A stretch of 64,000 bases of DNA. Source: Branchiibius sp. NY16-3462-2 (lineage in GTDB: Bacteria > Actinomycetota > Actinomycetes > Actinomycetales > Dermatophilaceae). The position numbers and the translations under genes are program-made. The DNA lies in NCBI RefSeq assembly GCF_001594145.1, contig NZ_LVCF01000034.1, forward strand, positions 1 through 64,000, read 5' to 3'. Numbering within the stretch: position 1 is the stretch's first letter; each line of letters starts with the position of its first letter. Under the pieces are notes generated by a model. The model had not been told where the DNA came from, made no database searches, and was given only the letters and a program-made list of their open reading frames with translations. Positions 34,028 through 42,220 of the stretch are shown here, in pieces.

Positions 34028-34981
34028 TCAGGGGCGGCCGTAACCGGACGGCGTCTGGTAGATCGGCTGCAGCTTCACGACCGTGCCCGGGTGCGGCGCG
34101 GCGATCATCATGCCGTTCCCGGCGTAGATCCCCACGTGGTAGGCGGGGTAGCCGAAGAACACCAGGTCACCGACCTGCGGAGTGCTGACCCGCGGCACCG
34201 ACGCCTGCTGCGCGGCAGCGGTGCGGGGCAGCGAGATACCCAACTGGCGGTAGACGTAGCTGGTCAACCCGGAGCAGTCGAAACCACTGGGGCTGGAGCC
34301 ACCGAGGATGTAGGGCACACCCAGGTAGCGCTGGGCGATCGAGATCGCAGCGCTGTACCCGCTACCACTGGGCAGCGAGACAGAACTGCCGCCACCGGAG
34401 TTGCTGGAACTGCCCGAGTCACCGGAGCCGGAGTTCCCGGACGACGAGTCGCCTGACCCGGAGTCGTTCGAGGTCGTCCCCGACGTAGCGGTGGAGCGCG
34501 TCGCGGACCGTGACGTCGAGGTGGAGGTCTGCGCCCGGGTGGTCTGCTGCTGGCGGCTGGTGGTCGCCGGGGCAGCCACGGGCTCGGGGGCCGGCTGGGT
34601 GTAGGTCTTGGCAGACACCGACACCAGCAACGGCTTGGCAGCCGGTGCGGCGGCAACGAGCTTGCTCAGGTCGAGCAGGGTGCTCTGCTGGGCCGCGCTG
34701 TCGGCCACCGAAGCCGACACCTGCGCGGAATTGCTGCTCAGGCCGCCCAGGTTCACGAAGGCCGCCGCCTCAGCGGGCGTGTTGCTCGCAGTGGTGACCT
34801 TGGTCGCGGCGGACGGCGCCGCCGAAGCAACCTGGGGAACGGCGACCGCTGCGGCGATCCCGCCGGAAACGGCAACCGCGGCTGAGACGCGGGCAGTGGA
34901 GTTCATGGTGGTGGCGAGCTTGCCCGGAGCGCGGTGGCGGCCCTTGGCGCGCGAGAAAGAAGCAGGAACGAGTCCAGTCAC
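34028..34981 (-). CDS. Secreted NlpC/P60 cell-wall endopeptidase
   Basis: A 317-residue exported protein. A long basic N-region is followed by a signal peptide hydrophobic stretch (AAVAVSGGIAAAVAVPQVASA). Then come a spacer, a Ser/Thr/Gly-rich linker (about residues 140-205) and a C-terminal NlpC/P60 domain with the catalytic Cys in FDCSGLTSYVY, His in YHVGIYAGNG, and third polar residue near AAPHPGTVV. It should cleave peptidoglycan stem peptides. The GTG has GAGGT about 10 bases upstream and follows a c-di-AMP riboswitch; a CRP-like site lies further upstream, matching known control of actinobacterial resuscitation and wall hydrolase genes. Confidence 0.92.
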   Translation of the reverse strand: MTGLVPASFSRAKGRHRAPGKLATTMNSTARVSAAVAVSGGIAAAVAVPQVASAAPSAATKVTTASNTPAEAAAFVNLGGLSSNSAQVSASVADSAAQQSTLLDLSKLVAAAPAAKPLLVSVSAKTYTQPAPEPVAAPATTSRQQQTTRAQTSTSTSRSATRSTATSGTTSNDSGSGDSSSGNSGSGDSGSSSNSGGGSSVSLPSGSGYSAAISIAQRYLGVPYILGGSSPSGFDCSGLTSYVYRQLGISLPRTAAAQQASVPRVSTPQVGDLVFFGYPAYHVGIYAGNGMMIAAPHPGTVVKLQPIYQTPSGYGRP

Positions 34982-35002
34982 TGTGGGTAGTACCTCTCAT
35001 GA

Positions 35003-35178
35003 ATGCCTGCGAGGTGAGCTGTCGGGCTCGGGTCAAGAGGTCCCCGGACTACTGCACGCTCCCCGTTGCGTCAGTCGTCTTCGCCCCGAGATCGCCATGA
35101 CGACGATCAGAAGGTGGGTCCCCCGCTCCTGCCATGCGGAAACGCTGTGCTCATCTGCCAGCGGCAGGATTCGGCATG
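35003..35178 (-). promoter_or_regulatory. Cyclic di-AMP (ydaO-yuaA) riboswitch
   Basis: Read on the minus strand, the leader of the NlpC/P60 gene contains the ydaO landmarks: GCGGGGGACCCACC (around 35129-35116) in the middle, and near the 3' end GAGCCCGACAGCTCACCTCG (around 35031-35011) followed by CAGGC. Outer stem P1 can form between 35174-35178 and 35003-35007 (ATGCC with GGCAT). The switch ends 21 nt before the start codon. Actinobacterial wall-hydrolase genes commonly carry this riboswitch, which turns expression off when c-di-AMP is high. Boundaries come from manual pairing. Confidence 0.85.
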
Positions 35179-35298
35179 CCGGCTGATGAGGCAGCTACCG
35201 GTTGGTGACTGCCGGATCAACGTACATCAGACCTAGGCGTAGATCACAAACGGATCACGGACTCCTGGGGAAACTGCCAGGGTGTTACCAGCTTGGAC

Positions 35299-35312
35299 GT
35301 GATCTGCGTCAC
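35299..35312. promoter_or_regulatory. CRP/GlxR-type site upstream of the riboswitch gene
   Basis: GTGA-TCTGCG-TCAC followed by A is a perfect GTGA-N6-TCAC dyad, two bases after the IdeR stop codon and about 120 bp before the riboswitch on the minus strand. CRP-type control of rpf/NlpC genes is known in actinobacteria. Two further GTGATC half-sites occur at about 35243-35259. The promoter itself is not clear. Confidence 0.5.
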
Positions 35313-35314
35313 AT

Positions 35315-36016
35315 TCACTGCTGGACGAAGACGTGATACGCGACGTCGCGGGGCAGCGACAGGCTCTGGACGTCCGCATCGGCCACGGCCACCTGCACCA
35401 GAACCCGGCCGTCCGACTCGCGATGCGCCGTGACGGTGGCGCCGGGAGTGATACCAGCGCCGGTCAGCAGCGCCAGGGTTTCGTACTCCGCCTGCGCCGG
35501 TTCGCCGATCCGGCGGACCAGGAGATCCGCGGGCTCGGCGCCTACGACCTCGGTCAACGAGACCACACCGTCCCGGAAGCGCTCCGGTGATTCGGGCAGG
35601 CCCAGTTCCTCAAGACCGGGGATGGGGTTGCCGTACGGCGAGATGTGCTGCTCGTCCAGCAGACTGAGGATCTTGCGCTCGACCCGCTCGCTCATCACGT
35701 GCTCCCAGCGGCATGCCTCCTCGTGGACGTACTGCAGTTCCAGACCGATCACGTCGACCAGGAGCCGCTCGGCGATCCGGTGCTTGCGCATGACCCGCGT
35801 CGCCAACTCGCGGCCCTTGTCGGTGAGTTCCAGGTGCCGGTCACCAGCGAGGGTGAGCAGGCCGTCGCGCTCCATCCGGGCCACCGTCTGCGACACCGTG
35901 GGGCCGGAGTGGCCCAGCCGCTCGGCGATCCGGGCGCGCAGGGGCACGATGCCCTCTTCCTCGAGGTCGAAGATCGTCCGCAGATACATCTCGGTGGTGT
36001 CGATGAGGTCGCTCAC
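35315..36016 (-). CDS. ideR: Iron-dependent repressor IdeR/DtxR
   Basis: A 233-residue regulator with a near-invariant start DLIDTTEMYLRTIFDLEEEG, winged helix GHSGPTVSQTVARMERDGLL, dimerisation and metal-binding helix VHEEACRWEHVMSERVERKI, and SPYGNPIPG. The C-terminal SH3-like domain (about residues 150-233) is present. With Fe(II) bound it represses iron acquisition genes. The GTG start is supported by the conserved first residues. A degenerate iron box at 36041-36059 suggests autoregulation. Confidence 0.94.
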   Translation of the reverse strand: MSDLIDTTEMYLRTIFDLEEEGIVPLRARIAERLGHSGPTVSQTVARMERDGLLTLAGDRHLELTDKGRELATRVMRKHRIAERLLVDVIGLELQYVHEEACRWEHVMSERVERKILSLLDEQHISPYGNPIPGLEELGLPESPERFRDGVVSLTEVVGAEPADLLVRRIGEPAQAEYETLALLTGAGITPGATVTAHRESDGRVLVQVAVADADVQSLSLPRDVAYHVFVQQ

Positions 36017-36040
36017 GGTGCTGATTGTTCCTTACCCAAC

Positions 36041-36059
36041 GAAGGTTCGCCTATCCCTA
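36041..36059. promoter_or_regulatory. Candidate iron box (IdeR/DtxR site)
   Basis: The 19-mer that begins GAAGGTTCGCC matches the actinobacterial iron-box consensus at 13 of 19 positions, including AGGTT and GCCTA in register. It is 25-43 bp upstream of the ideR start. Six mismatches make this a weak call. Confidence 0.4.
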
Positions 36060-36120
36060 CTCCCGCAGAACAAATCCCGGGCATCAAACATGCCCCCACC
36101 ATGCCCCCCACAAAAAGTGG

Positions 36121-36150
36121 TTGCCGCCGCACCGGGCCCCTGCCTACCGT
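36121..36150 (+). promoter_or_regulatory. Promoter of the structured intergenic transcript
   Basis: TTGCCG (36121-36126) and TACCGT (36145-36150) form a -35/-10 pair with an 18-bp spacer. TACCGT is the same -10 hexamer seen before several leaderless genes in this window. A start at about 36157 would give a 25-nt leader to the 12-codon ORF at 36182. Confidence 0.5.
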
Positions 36151-36156
36151 TGCCCT

Positions 36157-36375
36157 ACACGAGAGAGGAGGTGGTCCTGCAGTGATTTCAGCAAGGACGC
36201 GTGAGGTGGTTGCGCGCTAGCGCAAGTCATCGAAGAACGCCGGTCCCAACGCCCGGCGAGTGACTCGATGGACGCCGCGCCTGCGAATTCCTCGCAGCCG
36301 CCGCAGCCCGCGGGCGGATGCCTCGTCCAGCATCCACGCCGACCATCCCGGTCGGCAGCCCGCGGGCTGTTCCAC
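36157..36375 (+). ncRNA. Highly structured intergenic transcript, class not recognised
   Basis: The 383-bp gap between ideR and pdxH is not empty. On the plus strand, behind a promoter, there is a Shine-Dalgarno GGAGG (36167-36171), a hairpin GTCCTGC/GC-A-AGGAC (36174-36198), TTGCGC-GCTA-GCGCAA (36210-36225), CGCCGG/CCGGCG (36238-36258), GGATG/CATCC (about 36316-36335) and the palindrome CAGCCCGCGGGCTG (36356-36369). The 13-mer GCAGCCCGCGGGC occurs at 36303-36315 and 36355-36367. A transcript would run toward the 3' end of pdxH and could be antisense to it. I do not recognise a known RNA family. Upstream, 36079-36120 holds two small hairpins (GGGCAT/ATGCCC, CCAC/GTGG) and C-rich runs. The 3' boundary is a guess. 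Confidence 0.45.
36182..36220 (+). CDS. Twelve-codon small ORF (possible leader peptide)
   Basis: GTG at 36182 opens the frame MISARTREVVAR, ending at TAG 36218-36220. A strong GGAGG sits 10 bases before the GTG and a promoter is placed about 25 bases further upstream. The start codon falls in the loop of the hairpin at 36174-36198 and the stop overlaps the hairpin at 36210-36225, so translation would remodel the RNA. No longer gene follows in the same direction. It may be a leader peptide, a peptide encoded within an RNA, or coincidence. Confidence 0.4.
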   Translation: MISARTREVVAR

Positions 36376-36399
36376 GCGCAGATCCAGACCCTGCCGCGA

Positions 36400-37107
36400 T
36401 TACGGCTGGCGGCGCTCGATCCGCCACGCGTCGTGGTCGGCCAAGGTGCCGGGCGCCGTACGCACATAGACCAAGCGGTCGTGCTGGCGACTGTGCCGCC
36501 CGGCCCACAACTCGATCTCCTGGCAGCGGATCAGGTACCCACCCCAGAAATCCGGCAGTGGTACGTCGCCCGGTTGCCCCTGGTCGGGCCACCGGTGCGC
36601 GAAGTGCTCGGTGCGCTCCTCCAGGAGCGCGCGCCGCTCGAGCGGCTCGGACTGCGCGGAGGCCCACGCCCCGATCCGCGAGCCGTACGGGCGCGACTGG
36701 AAGTACTCGGTCACCACGTCCCGCGGTAGTTCCTCCGCCGTCCCGGTGAACCGGATCGCCCGGAACATCGGCGGCCACGTCAGCGCCGCCGAGATCCGCG
36801 GGTTGACCGCCAGGTCACGGCCCTTGAGTGACTGCAGGTTGGTGTAGAAACCCGGTCCGTGCGGCGTCAAATAGCGCATCAGCACGGTCCGCACGTGCGG
36901 CTGCCCCTGCGCGTCCGCGGTCGCGACACTGAGGGCGTCCGGTTCGGGGACGTCGTCCTCTCGCAGCGACCGCTCGCGGGCAGCCTCGATCCAGCCGGTA
37001 ATCGCGGTCCACGGATCGCCGGGCAGATTCGCCTCGTCGATGCCCTCGCCGTCGTAGTCCCAGCGGGCCACCTGGATCAGTTCTTCTCGTCCCTCGGCAT
37101 CAGCCAT
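36400..37107 (-). CDS. pdxH: Pyridoxamine 5'-phosphate oxidase
   Basis: A 235-residue FMN enzyme that makes pyridoxal 5'-phosphate. DPWTAITGWIEAARE, VRTVLMRYLTPHGPGFYTNL, ALTWPPMFRAIRFTGTAEEL, YFQSRPYGSRIGAWAS, FWGGYLI and the terminal WRIERRQP are family landmarks. TAGATT ends six bases before the ATG on the minus strand, so the message is probably leaderless. It is divergent from serC, whose product needs PLP, with only 35 bp between. Confidence 0.93.
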   Translation of the reverse strand: MADAEGREELIQVARWDYDGEGIDEANLPGDPWTAITGWIEAARERSLREDDVPEPDALSVATADAQGQPHVRTVLMRYLTPHGPGFYTNLQSLKGRDLAVNPRISAALTWPPMFRAIRFTGTAEELPRDVVTEYFQSRPYGSRIGAWASAQSEPLERRALLEERTEHFAHRWPDQGQPGDVPLPDFWGGYLIRCQEIELWAGRHSRQHDRLVYVRTAPGTLADHDAWRIERRQP

Positions 37108-37142
37108 ATTCCGAATCTACGTCCCTGGCACACTTCTGACCC

Positions 37143-38249
37143 ATGGCCGAGATGGTGATTCCCTCCGAGTTGCGCCCTGCCGACGGGCGCTTCGGCTCCG
37201 GGCCGAGCAAGATCCGTCCGGCCCAGCTGGACTACCTGGTGACCATCGGCCAGTCGGTGCTGGGCACTTCGCATCGGCAGGCACCGGTCAAGAACCTCGT
37301 CAAGGAGATCCGCGAGCGCCTGGCCGCGTTCTTCGACCTGCCCGAGGGTTACGAGGTCATCCTCGGCATGGGCGGCTCGACGACCTTCTGGGACGTCGCG
37401 GCCTTCAGCCTGGTCCAGGAGCGTGCCCAGCACGCGGTCTTCGGGGAGTTCACCGCCAAGTTCGCCGCGGCCACCGGCGGTGCTCCGTGGTTGACCGCTC
37501 CGCTGATCGTCGAGGCACCGGCCGGTTCGGTCGCATTCCTCGCGCCTGCCGACGTGGACCTCTATGCGACGGCGCACAACGAGACCTCGACCGGGGCGGC
37601 CAGCCCGATCCAGCGCCCGGCCGAGGGCGGCCTGTTCCTCGTGGACGCCACCTCTGCCGCGGCCGGGATGCCGATCGACGTCGCCGAGACCGACGTCTAC
37701 TACTTCGCCCCGCAGAAGGGCCTGGCCTCCGACGGTGGCCTGTGGCTCGCGGTGATGTCGCCGGCCGCGCTGGAGCGCACCGCGCAGATCGCGGCCTCCG
37801 ACCGCTACATCCCCGCAAGCCTGAGTCTGCAGACAGCCGTGGACAATTCACGCCTGGAGCAGACCCTGAACACCCCTGCCCTGGCCACGTTGGCGCTGCT
37901 GCTGGACCAGTTGCGCTGGCTGGATTCCCTGGGCGGGCTGACCGGAGCAGTGGCGCGGACGACCGAGAGTAGTGGGCGCCTCTACGCGTGGGCCGACGCC
38001 TCGCCGTACGCCGATCCCTTCGTCACCGACGCAGCCTTGCGTTCCCCGGTGGTCGGCACCATCGATTTCGACGAACGCGTCGACGCGAAGGCACTGGCCG
38101 CCACCCTGCGCGCCAACGGCATCGTGGACACCGAGCCGTACCGCAAGCTCGGCCGCAACCAGTTGCGGATCGGGATGTACCCCGCGGTCGATCCCGACGA
38201 CGTGTCGGCGCTGACCGCGTGTATCGACTACGTGGTCGAGCGCCTCTGA
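37143..38249 (+). CDS. serC: Phosphoserine aminotransferase
   Basis: A 368-residue class V PLP aminotransferase of the actinobacterial type, converting 3-phosphohydroxypyruvate to phosphoserine. ELRPADGRFGSGPSKIRP, GTSHRQAPVKNLV, GMGGSTTFWDVAAF, VDATSAAAGMPIDV and FAPQKGLASDGGLW (PLP lysine) are present, and the C-terminus has PYRKLGRNQLRIGMYP. The N-terminus fits an ATG at 37143. It is divergent from pdxH and 27 bp upstream of pepN. Confidence 0.95.
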   Translation: MAEMVIPSELRPADGRFGSGPSKIRPAQLDYLVTIGQSVLGTSHRQAPVKNLVKEIRERLAAFFDLPEGYEVILGMGGSTTFWDVAAFSLVQERAQHAVFGEFTAKFAAATGGAPWLTAPLIVEAPAGSVAFLAPADVDLYATAHNETSTGAASPIQRPAEGGLFLVDATSAAAGMPIDVAETDVYYFAPQKGLASDGGLWLAVMSPAALERTAQIAASDRYIPASLSLQTAVDNSRLEQTLNTPALATLALLLDQLRWLDSLGGLTGAVARTTESSGRLYAWADASPYADPFVTDAALRSPVVGTIDFDERVDAKALAATLRANGIVDTEPYRKLGRNQLRIGMYPAVDPDDVSALTACIDYVVERL

Positions 38250-38276
38250 CCGGCGCGCATGGTTGACTAACTCTTC

Positions 38277-40844
38277 GTGACCGATGCGCTGAACCTGACC
38301 CAGTCCGAGTGCGCGCAGCGCGCGAGCGTGGTGCACGACCCGGCGTACGCCATCAGTGTCGATCTCACGCACGCTGGCGACCCGACCGCGACGACCTTCT
38401 CGACCCACACGCGGCTGACCTTCGATGCCACCGGCGAGGAGACCTGGCTGGACCTGGCAGCGGACTCGATCGAGTCGGCGACGCTGAACGGTCAGCCGAT
38501 CGACACCAGCGGGTACGACGGCGCCCGGCTCCCACTGGGACCGCTCCTGGCGCACAACACCGTCGACGTCGTGGCGCACTACCCGTTCCGGCACACCGGT
38601 GACGGATTGCACCGGTTCACCGACCCTCAGGACGGAAACACCTACCTCTACACGAATTTCGAGCCCACCGATGCCCGGCGGGTGTACGCCTGCTTCGAGC
38701 AACCGGACCTCAAAGCCCGCTTCGAGGTGACGGTCACCGCGCCCTCGCAGTGGCAGGTGCGCAGCAACCAGCCGGCCGTGGACAGCGGGCAGCAGGGCGA
38801 GGTCACGGTGACCCGGTTCAGCCAGACGCCGTTGATGTCGACCTACCTGCTGGCCATCGTCGCCGGACCGTACGCGATCACGTCCGACCGGCACGTCGTC
38901 GAGCGCGCCGACGGCAGCCGCCAGGAGATCGAACTGGGCTTGCTGTGTCGGCAGACGATGTCCCAGTACCTCGACGCAGCGGACATCTTCAGAGTCACCG
39001 GGCAGGGGCTGGACTTCTACGACGAGCACTTCGGCTTCCCCTACCCGTGGGGTAAGTACGACCAGGTATTCGTCCCCGAATACAACATCGGTGCGATGGA
39101 GAACCCTGGGTTGGTCACCTGGAGCGAGAACTTCCTCTTCCGCGGTGGCGCGACGGAGGCCCAGCGCGGGCAGCGGGCCGAGGTGGTCCTGCACGAGATG
39201 GCCCACATGTGGTTTGGCGACCTGGCGACCATGCAGTGGTGGGACGGCCTGTGGCTCAACGAATCCTTCGCCGACCTGATGGGTTACCAGGTATCGCAGG
39301 CGGCGACCGACTACCCCGACGGCTGGGTGCAACTGGCCCTGGGTCGCAAGCAGTGGGCCTACACCGAGGACCAGATGCCGACGACCCACCCGATCGTGGC
39401 CACCATCCCTGACGTGGAAGCGGCCCGACAGAACTTCGACGGCATCAGCTATGCGAAGGGTGCGGCCACGCTGAAGCAACTGTCGACGTACGTCGGGACG
39501 GATACGTTCTTCGCCGGAGCACGTGCCTACTTCGCCGAACATGCCTACGGCTCAACGACGCTCAAGGATCTGCTGACCGCGATGGAACAGGCCAGCGGAA
39601 CCGCTCTGGACGACTGGGCACGCGCCTGGTGGCAGACCTCGGGGCCCAGTCACCTGACCCCGGTCGTCACCCGGGCCGCCGACGGCACCATCAACGCGTT
39701 GCAGATCGAGCAGCACGGCGTCGACCATGTGACCGGGCAGGATGTGCTGCGACCGCACCGGTTCACGGTGAGCCTGTTCGCTCTCACCGACGGTTCGTTG
39801 CACCGGCTCGCCGACCTGCCCGTGACGCTCACCGAGCAGTCCGTGGCGGTGCCGGAGGCGGTGGGCATGAGTGCCGACCTGATCGTGGTGAACGCTGCCG
39901 ATGAGACGTACTCCGTGATCTCGTTCGACGAGCGGTCCCGGGAGACCACGGGGTCGGCGCTGGCGCAGGTGACGCCGGATCTGACCCGGGCGGTTGCCTG
40001 GTCGACGTTGTGGGGCATGGTGCGCGATGGGGGTCTGTCCGCGGCGGTCTTCGCGGACACCTTCGCCACCCAGGCGATTCCCGAGGCCAACCCGTCGATG
40101 CTCACTACGCTGACGGCGCTGGCCGCGGAGTCGGTGGGTACCTACACCCCGCAGGCCCACCGACCCGAGCAGGCAGAGCGGCTGCTGCGCGTGTGCCTCG
40201 ACCAGATCCCGCAGACCGCACCCGGCTCGGACCAGCGACAGCTGTGGGTGCGCGGAGTGGCCGGATTCGCCGCCCTGACCGATGCCTTCTCCGAGGAGGT
40301 CGCAGCGCTGGCCACCGACGACACGCTGCCCACCGACCTGCGTTGGAGACTGGCCGATTCCCTTGCGGCGACTGGCAGTTGGTCCGTCGCGGACCTGGAC
40401 ACCCAGTTGGCTGGCGACAACACGATGACGGGGCGAACGGCGTACGCGCAGGCGGTGGCCTCCCGCCCCGGTCGCGCGGTCAAGGAGCAGGTCTGGAAGT
40501 CCCTGACGGACGGTTCGCAGTTGTCCAACGATCACCGCCGGGCGTTGCTGGCCGGCTACCGGCAACCGTTCAGCGCGGCTGACACGCAAGCCGACTTCCC
40601 GGCGTACCTGGACAGCCTCGAGGACTGGTGGCGCACGTTGGGCCAGATCGACGCGTCATGGATGGTCAGCGCGCTCTTCCCGTTGGTCGATGTCGCGGAC
40701 GGCGACCTGGCCACCCACCCGGTGCTCAACGGGGCGCGGGCCTGGTTGCTGGACCACCAGGACGCGCCCACGGCGCTCTACCGGACGGTGCAGAAAGCGT
40801 TGGCCACGGCCGAGCGCACGATCGGCGCCCAGACCGCCTACTGA
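38277..40844 (+). CDS. pepN: Aminopeptidase N (M1 metallopeptidase)
   Basis: An 855-residue cytosolic aminopeptidase. GAMENPGLVTW (about residue 272) and the zinc site HEMAHMWFGD (about 305) with the downstream Glu in LWLNESFADL are all intact, and SYAKGAATLKQL is present. The C-terminal ERAP1-like helical domain is complete, matching actinobacterial PepN length. The start is a GTG. It ends three bases from the convergent stop of a 29-residue membrane ORF. Confidence 0.95.
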   Translation: MTDALNLTQSECAQRASVVHDPAYAISVDLTHAGDPTATTFSTHTRLTFDATGEETWLDLAADSIESATLNGQPIDTSGYDGARLPLGPLLAHNTVDVVAHYPFRHTGDGLHRFTDPQDGNTYLYTNFEPTDARRVYACFEQPDLKARFEVTVTAPSQWQVRSNQPAVDSGQQGEVTVTRFSQTPLMSTYLLAIVAGPYAITSDRHVVERADGSRQEIELGLLCRQTMSQYLDAADIFRVTGQGLDFYDEHFGFPYPWGKYDQVFVPEYNIGAMENPGLVTWSENFLFRGGATEAQRGQRAEVVLHEMAHMWFGDLATMQWWDGLWLNESFADLMGYQVSQAATDYPDGWVQLALGRKQWAYTEDQMPTTHPIVATIPDVEAARQNFDGISYAKGAATLKQLSTYVGTDTFFAGARAYFAEHAYGSTTLKDLLTAMEQASGTALDDWARAWWQTSGPSHLTPVVTRAADGTINALQIEQHGVDHVTGQDVLRPHRFTVSLFALTDGSLHRLADLPVTLTEQSVAVPEAVGMSADLIVVNAADETYSVISFDERSRETTGSALAQVTPDLTRAVAWSTLWGMVRDGGLSAAVFADTFATQAIPEANPSMLTTLTALAAESVGTYTPQAHRPEQAERLLRVCLDQIPQTAPGSDQRQLWVRGVAGFAALTDAFSEEVAALATDDTLPTDLRWRLADSLAATGSWSVADLDTQLAGDNTMTGRTAYAQAVASRPGRAVKEQVWKSLTDGSQLSNDHRRALLAGYRQPFSAADTQADFPAYLDSLEDWWRTLGQIDASWMVSALFPLVDVADGDLATHPVLNGARAWLLDHQDAPTALYRTVQKALATAERTIGAQTAY

Positions 40845-40847
40845 CCC

Positions 40848-40937
40848 TCAGTGCAGGACGGCGGCCAGCACGGGTACGCCGATCAGCGCCACGAGGGCGA
40901 TGATCACGATGATGCGGCGCGAGCGGGGCGACATCAT
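40848..40937 (-). CDS. 29-residue single-span membrane protein
   Basis: This short frame reads MMSPRSRRIIVIIALVALIG and then nine more residues to VLH: a basic N-terminus and one hydrophobic helix. Its ATG overlaps the stop of the upstream MFS gene (ATGA), and codon use is strongly GC3, so translation is credible. It may be a small partner or stabiliser of the MFS protein; no function is known to me. The two tandem ATGs leave the first residue uncertain. Confidence 0.6.
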   Translation of the reverse strand: MMSPRSRRIIVIIALVALIGVPVLAAVLH

Positions 40938-42220
40938 GACTGGGCACCGGCCAGGTCACGGGTGTGCGCGGACACCTCCAGGTGCGGCCGCGGCGACCGC
41001 TCGATGTGCACTTCGACCTCGTTGATCCGCATGAGGTACACCATGGCAGCCACCACCGAGATTCCGACAGCGATCGCGCCGATAGCGATGGTCCATCGCG
41101 CTCCGAAGGTGCCACCGATCCAGCCCACGAGCGGCGCCCCGACCGGGGTCCCGCCCATGAAAATGGCCATGTAGAGCGCCATCACACGACCACGCATCAC
41201 CGGTGAAACGCTCAGTTGCACAGTGGCATTCGCTGTGTTGAGGGCCGTGATCGCGAAGAGCCCGCAGGGCACCAGCGCGATCGCGAAGGTGAGGTAGGAG
41301 GGTGCGATCGCCGCCGCGAGGGCCGAGACGGTGAAGCCGGCAAGGGCGGCCAGCATCACGCGCAACCGCGGCCGGGCCCGCCGGGCCGCCAGCAGGGCCG
41401 CCGCCAGTGAACCGATGGCCATCACCGAACCCAGCGCGCCGAACTGCTCGGCGCCCTTGCCGTAGACGGTCGTCGCCATCAGCGCGATGGTGATCTGGAA
41501 GTTCATCCCGAAGGTGCCCAGCATGAAGACGATGAACATGATCAGCTGGATGTCCGGCCGGCGGCGCACATAGGCCAGGCCTTCGCGCACCCCGCCGCGA
41601 CCCTTGGCCCGCGGCGCCGGGGTCAGCTCGTGCACCCGCATCGCCATCAACGCCAGGACGACCGCGGCGAACGACACCGTGTTGACCGCCAGGGTCCACC
41701 CGGTCCCGATGGCGGCGATCAACAGACCGGCCAGGCCCGGGCCGATCAGCCGGGCGGAGTTGAAGGAGGTGGCGTTCAGGCCCACCGCGTTGGACAACCG
41801 CTCGGGCGGCACCATCTCGGAGACGAACGCCTGCCGCGCCGGGTTGTCCAGCGCCGTCACCGCACCCTGCAGGAGCGCGATGACATAGACCTGCCAGAGC
41901 GTGGCCCATCCCCCGATGACCAGTACGGCGAGCAGCAGGCTGGTCACGGCGAGCCCGACCTGGGTGCCGACCAGGATCCGTCGCTTGGCGAAGCGGTCCG
42001 TGATGGCGCCGGCCAACGGCGCCAACAGCACCACCGGCGCGAACTGCAACGCGGTGACGATGCCCAGGGCGGTCGCGTCGTGCGCGGTGAGTTGGGTCAG
42101 CACCAACCAGTCCTGGGCCACGCGCCCCATCCAGGTGCCGGTGTTGGACGCGAGACCACCCAGGAAGAACAGCCGGTAGTTGAAGTGCTGCAGCGAAGCG
42201 AACGTCTTACCTCCGGTCAC
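40934..42220 (-). CDS. MFS transporter (EntS/MFS_3-like)
   Basis: A 428-residue major facilitator with about 12 membrane segments. FNYRLFFLGGLASNTGTWMG, QDWLVLTQLTAHDATALGIV, DRFAKRRILVGTQ and NPARQAFVSEMVPPERLSNA are typical of the EntS-like exporter group. The GTG overlaps the stop of the marR gene (GTGA), which excludes the longer N-terminus. MarR-MFS coupling suggests a multidrug or metabolite exporter. Confidence 0.9.
   Translation of the reverse strand: MTGGKTFASLQHFNYRLFFLGGLASNTGTWMGRVAQDWLVLTQLTAHDATALGIVTALQFAPVVLLAPLAGAITDRFAKRRILVGTQVGLAVTSLLLAVLVIGGWATLWQVYVIALLQGAVTALDNPARQAFVSEMVPPERLSNAVGLNATSFNSARLIGPGLAGLLIAAIGTGWTLAVNTVSFAAVVLALMAMRVHELTPAPRAKGRGGVREGLAYVRRRPDIQLIMFIVFMLGTFGMNFQITIALMATTVYGKGAEQFGALGSVMAIGSLAAALLAARRARPRLRVMLAALAGFTVSALAAAIAPSYLTFAIALVPCGLFAITALNTANATVQLSVSPVMRGRVMALYMAIFMGGTPVGAPLVGWIGGTFGARWTIAIGAIAVGISVVAAMVYLMRINEVEVHIERSPRPHLEVSAHTRDLAGAQS

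Noticed and set aside
36079..36120. C-rich hairpins reminiscent of 6C RNA upstream of the 12-codon ORF
   Set aside because: There are two short hairpins and runs of five and six Cs, but the Cs are not in two paired loops in the arrangement that defines 6C RNA, and the stems are only 4-6 bp.
36268..36729. Longer plus-strand frames continuing from the structured element into pdxH
   Set aside because: They are Pro/Arg/Gly-rich with no ribosome binding site and are the antisense of pdxH codons, so they are not supported as genes.
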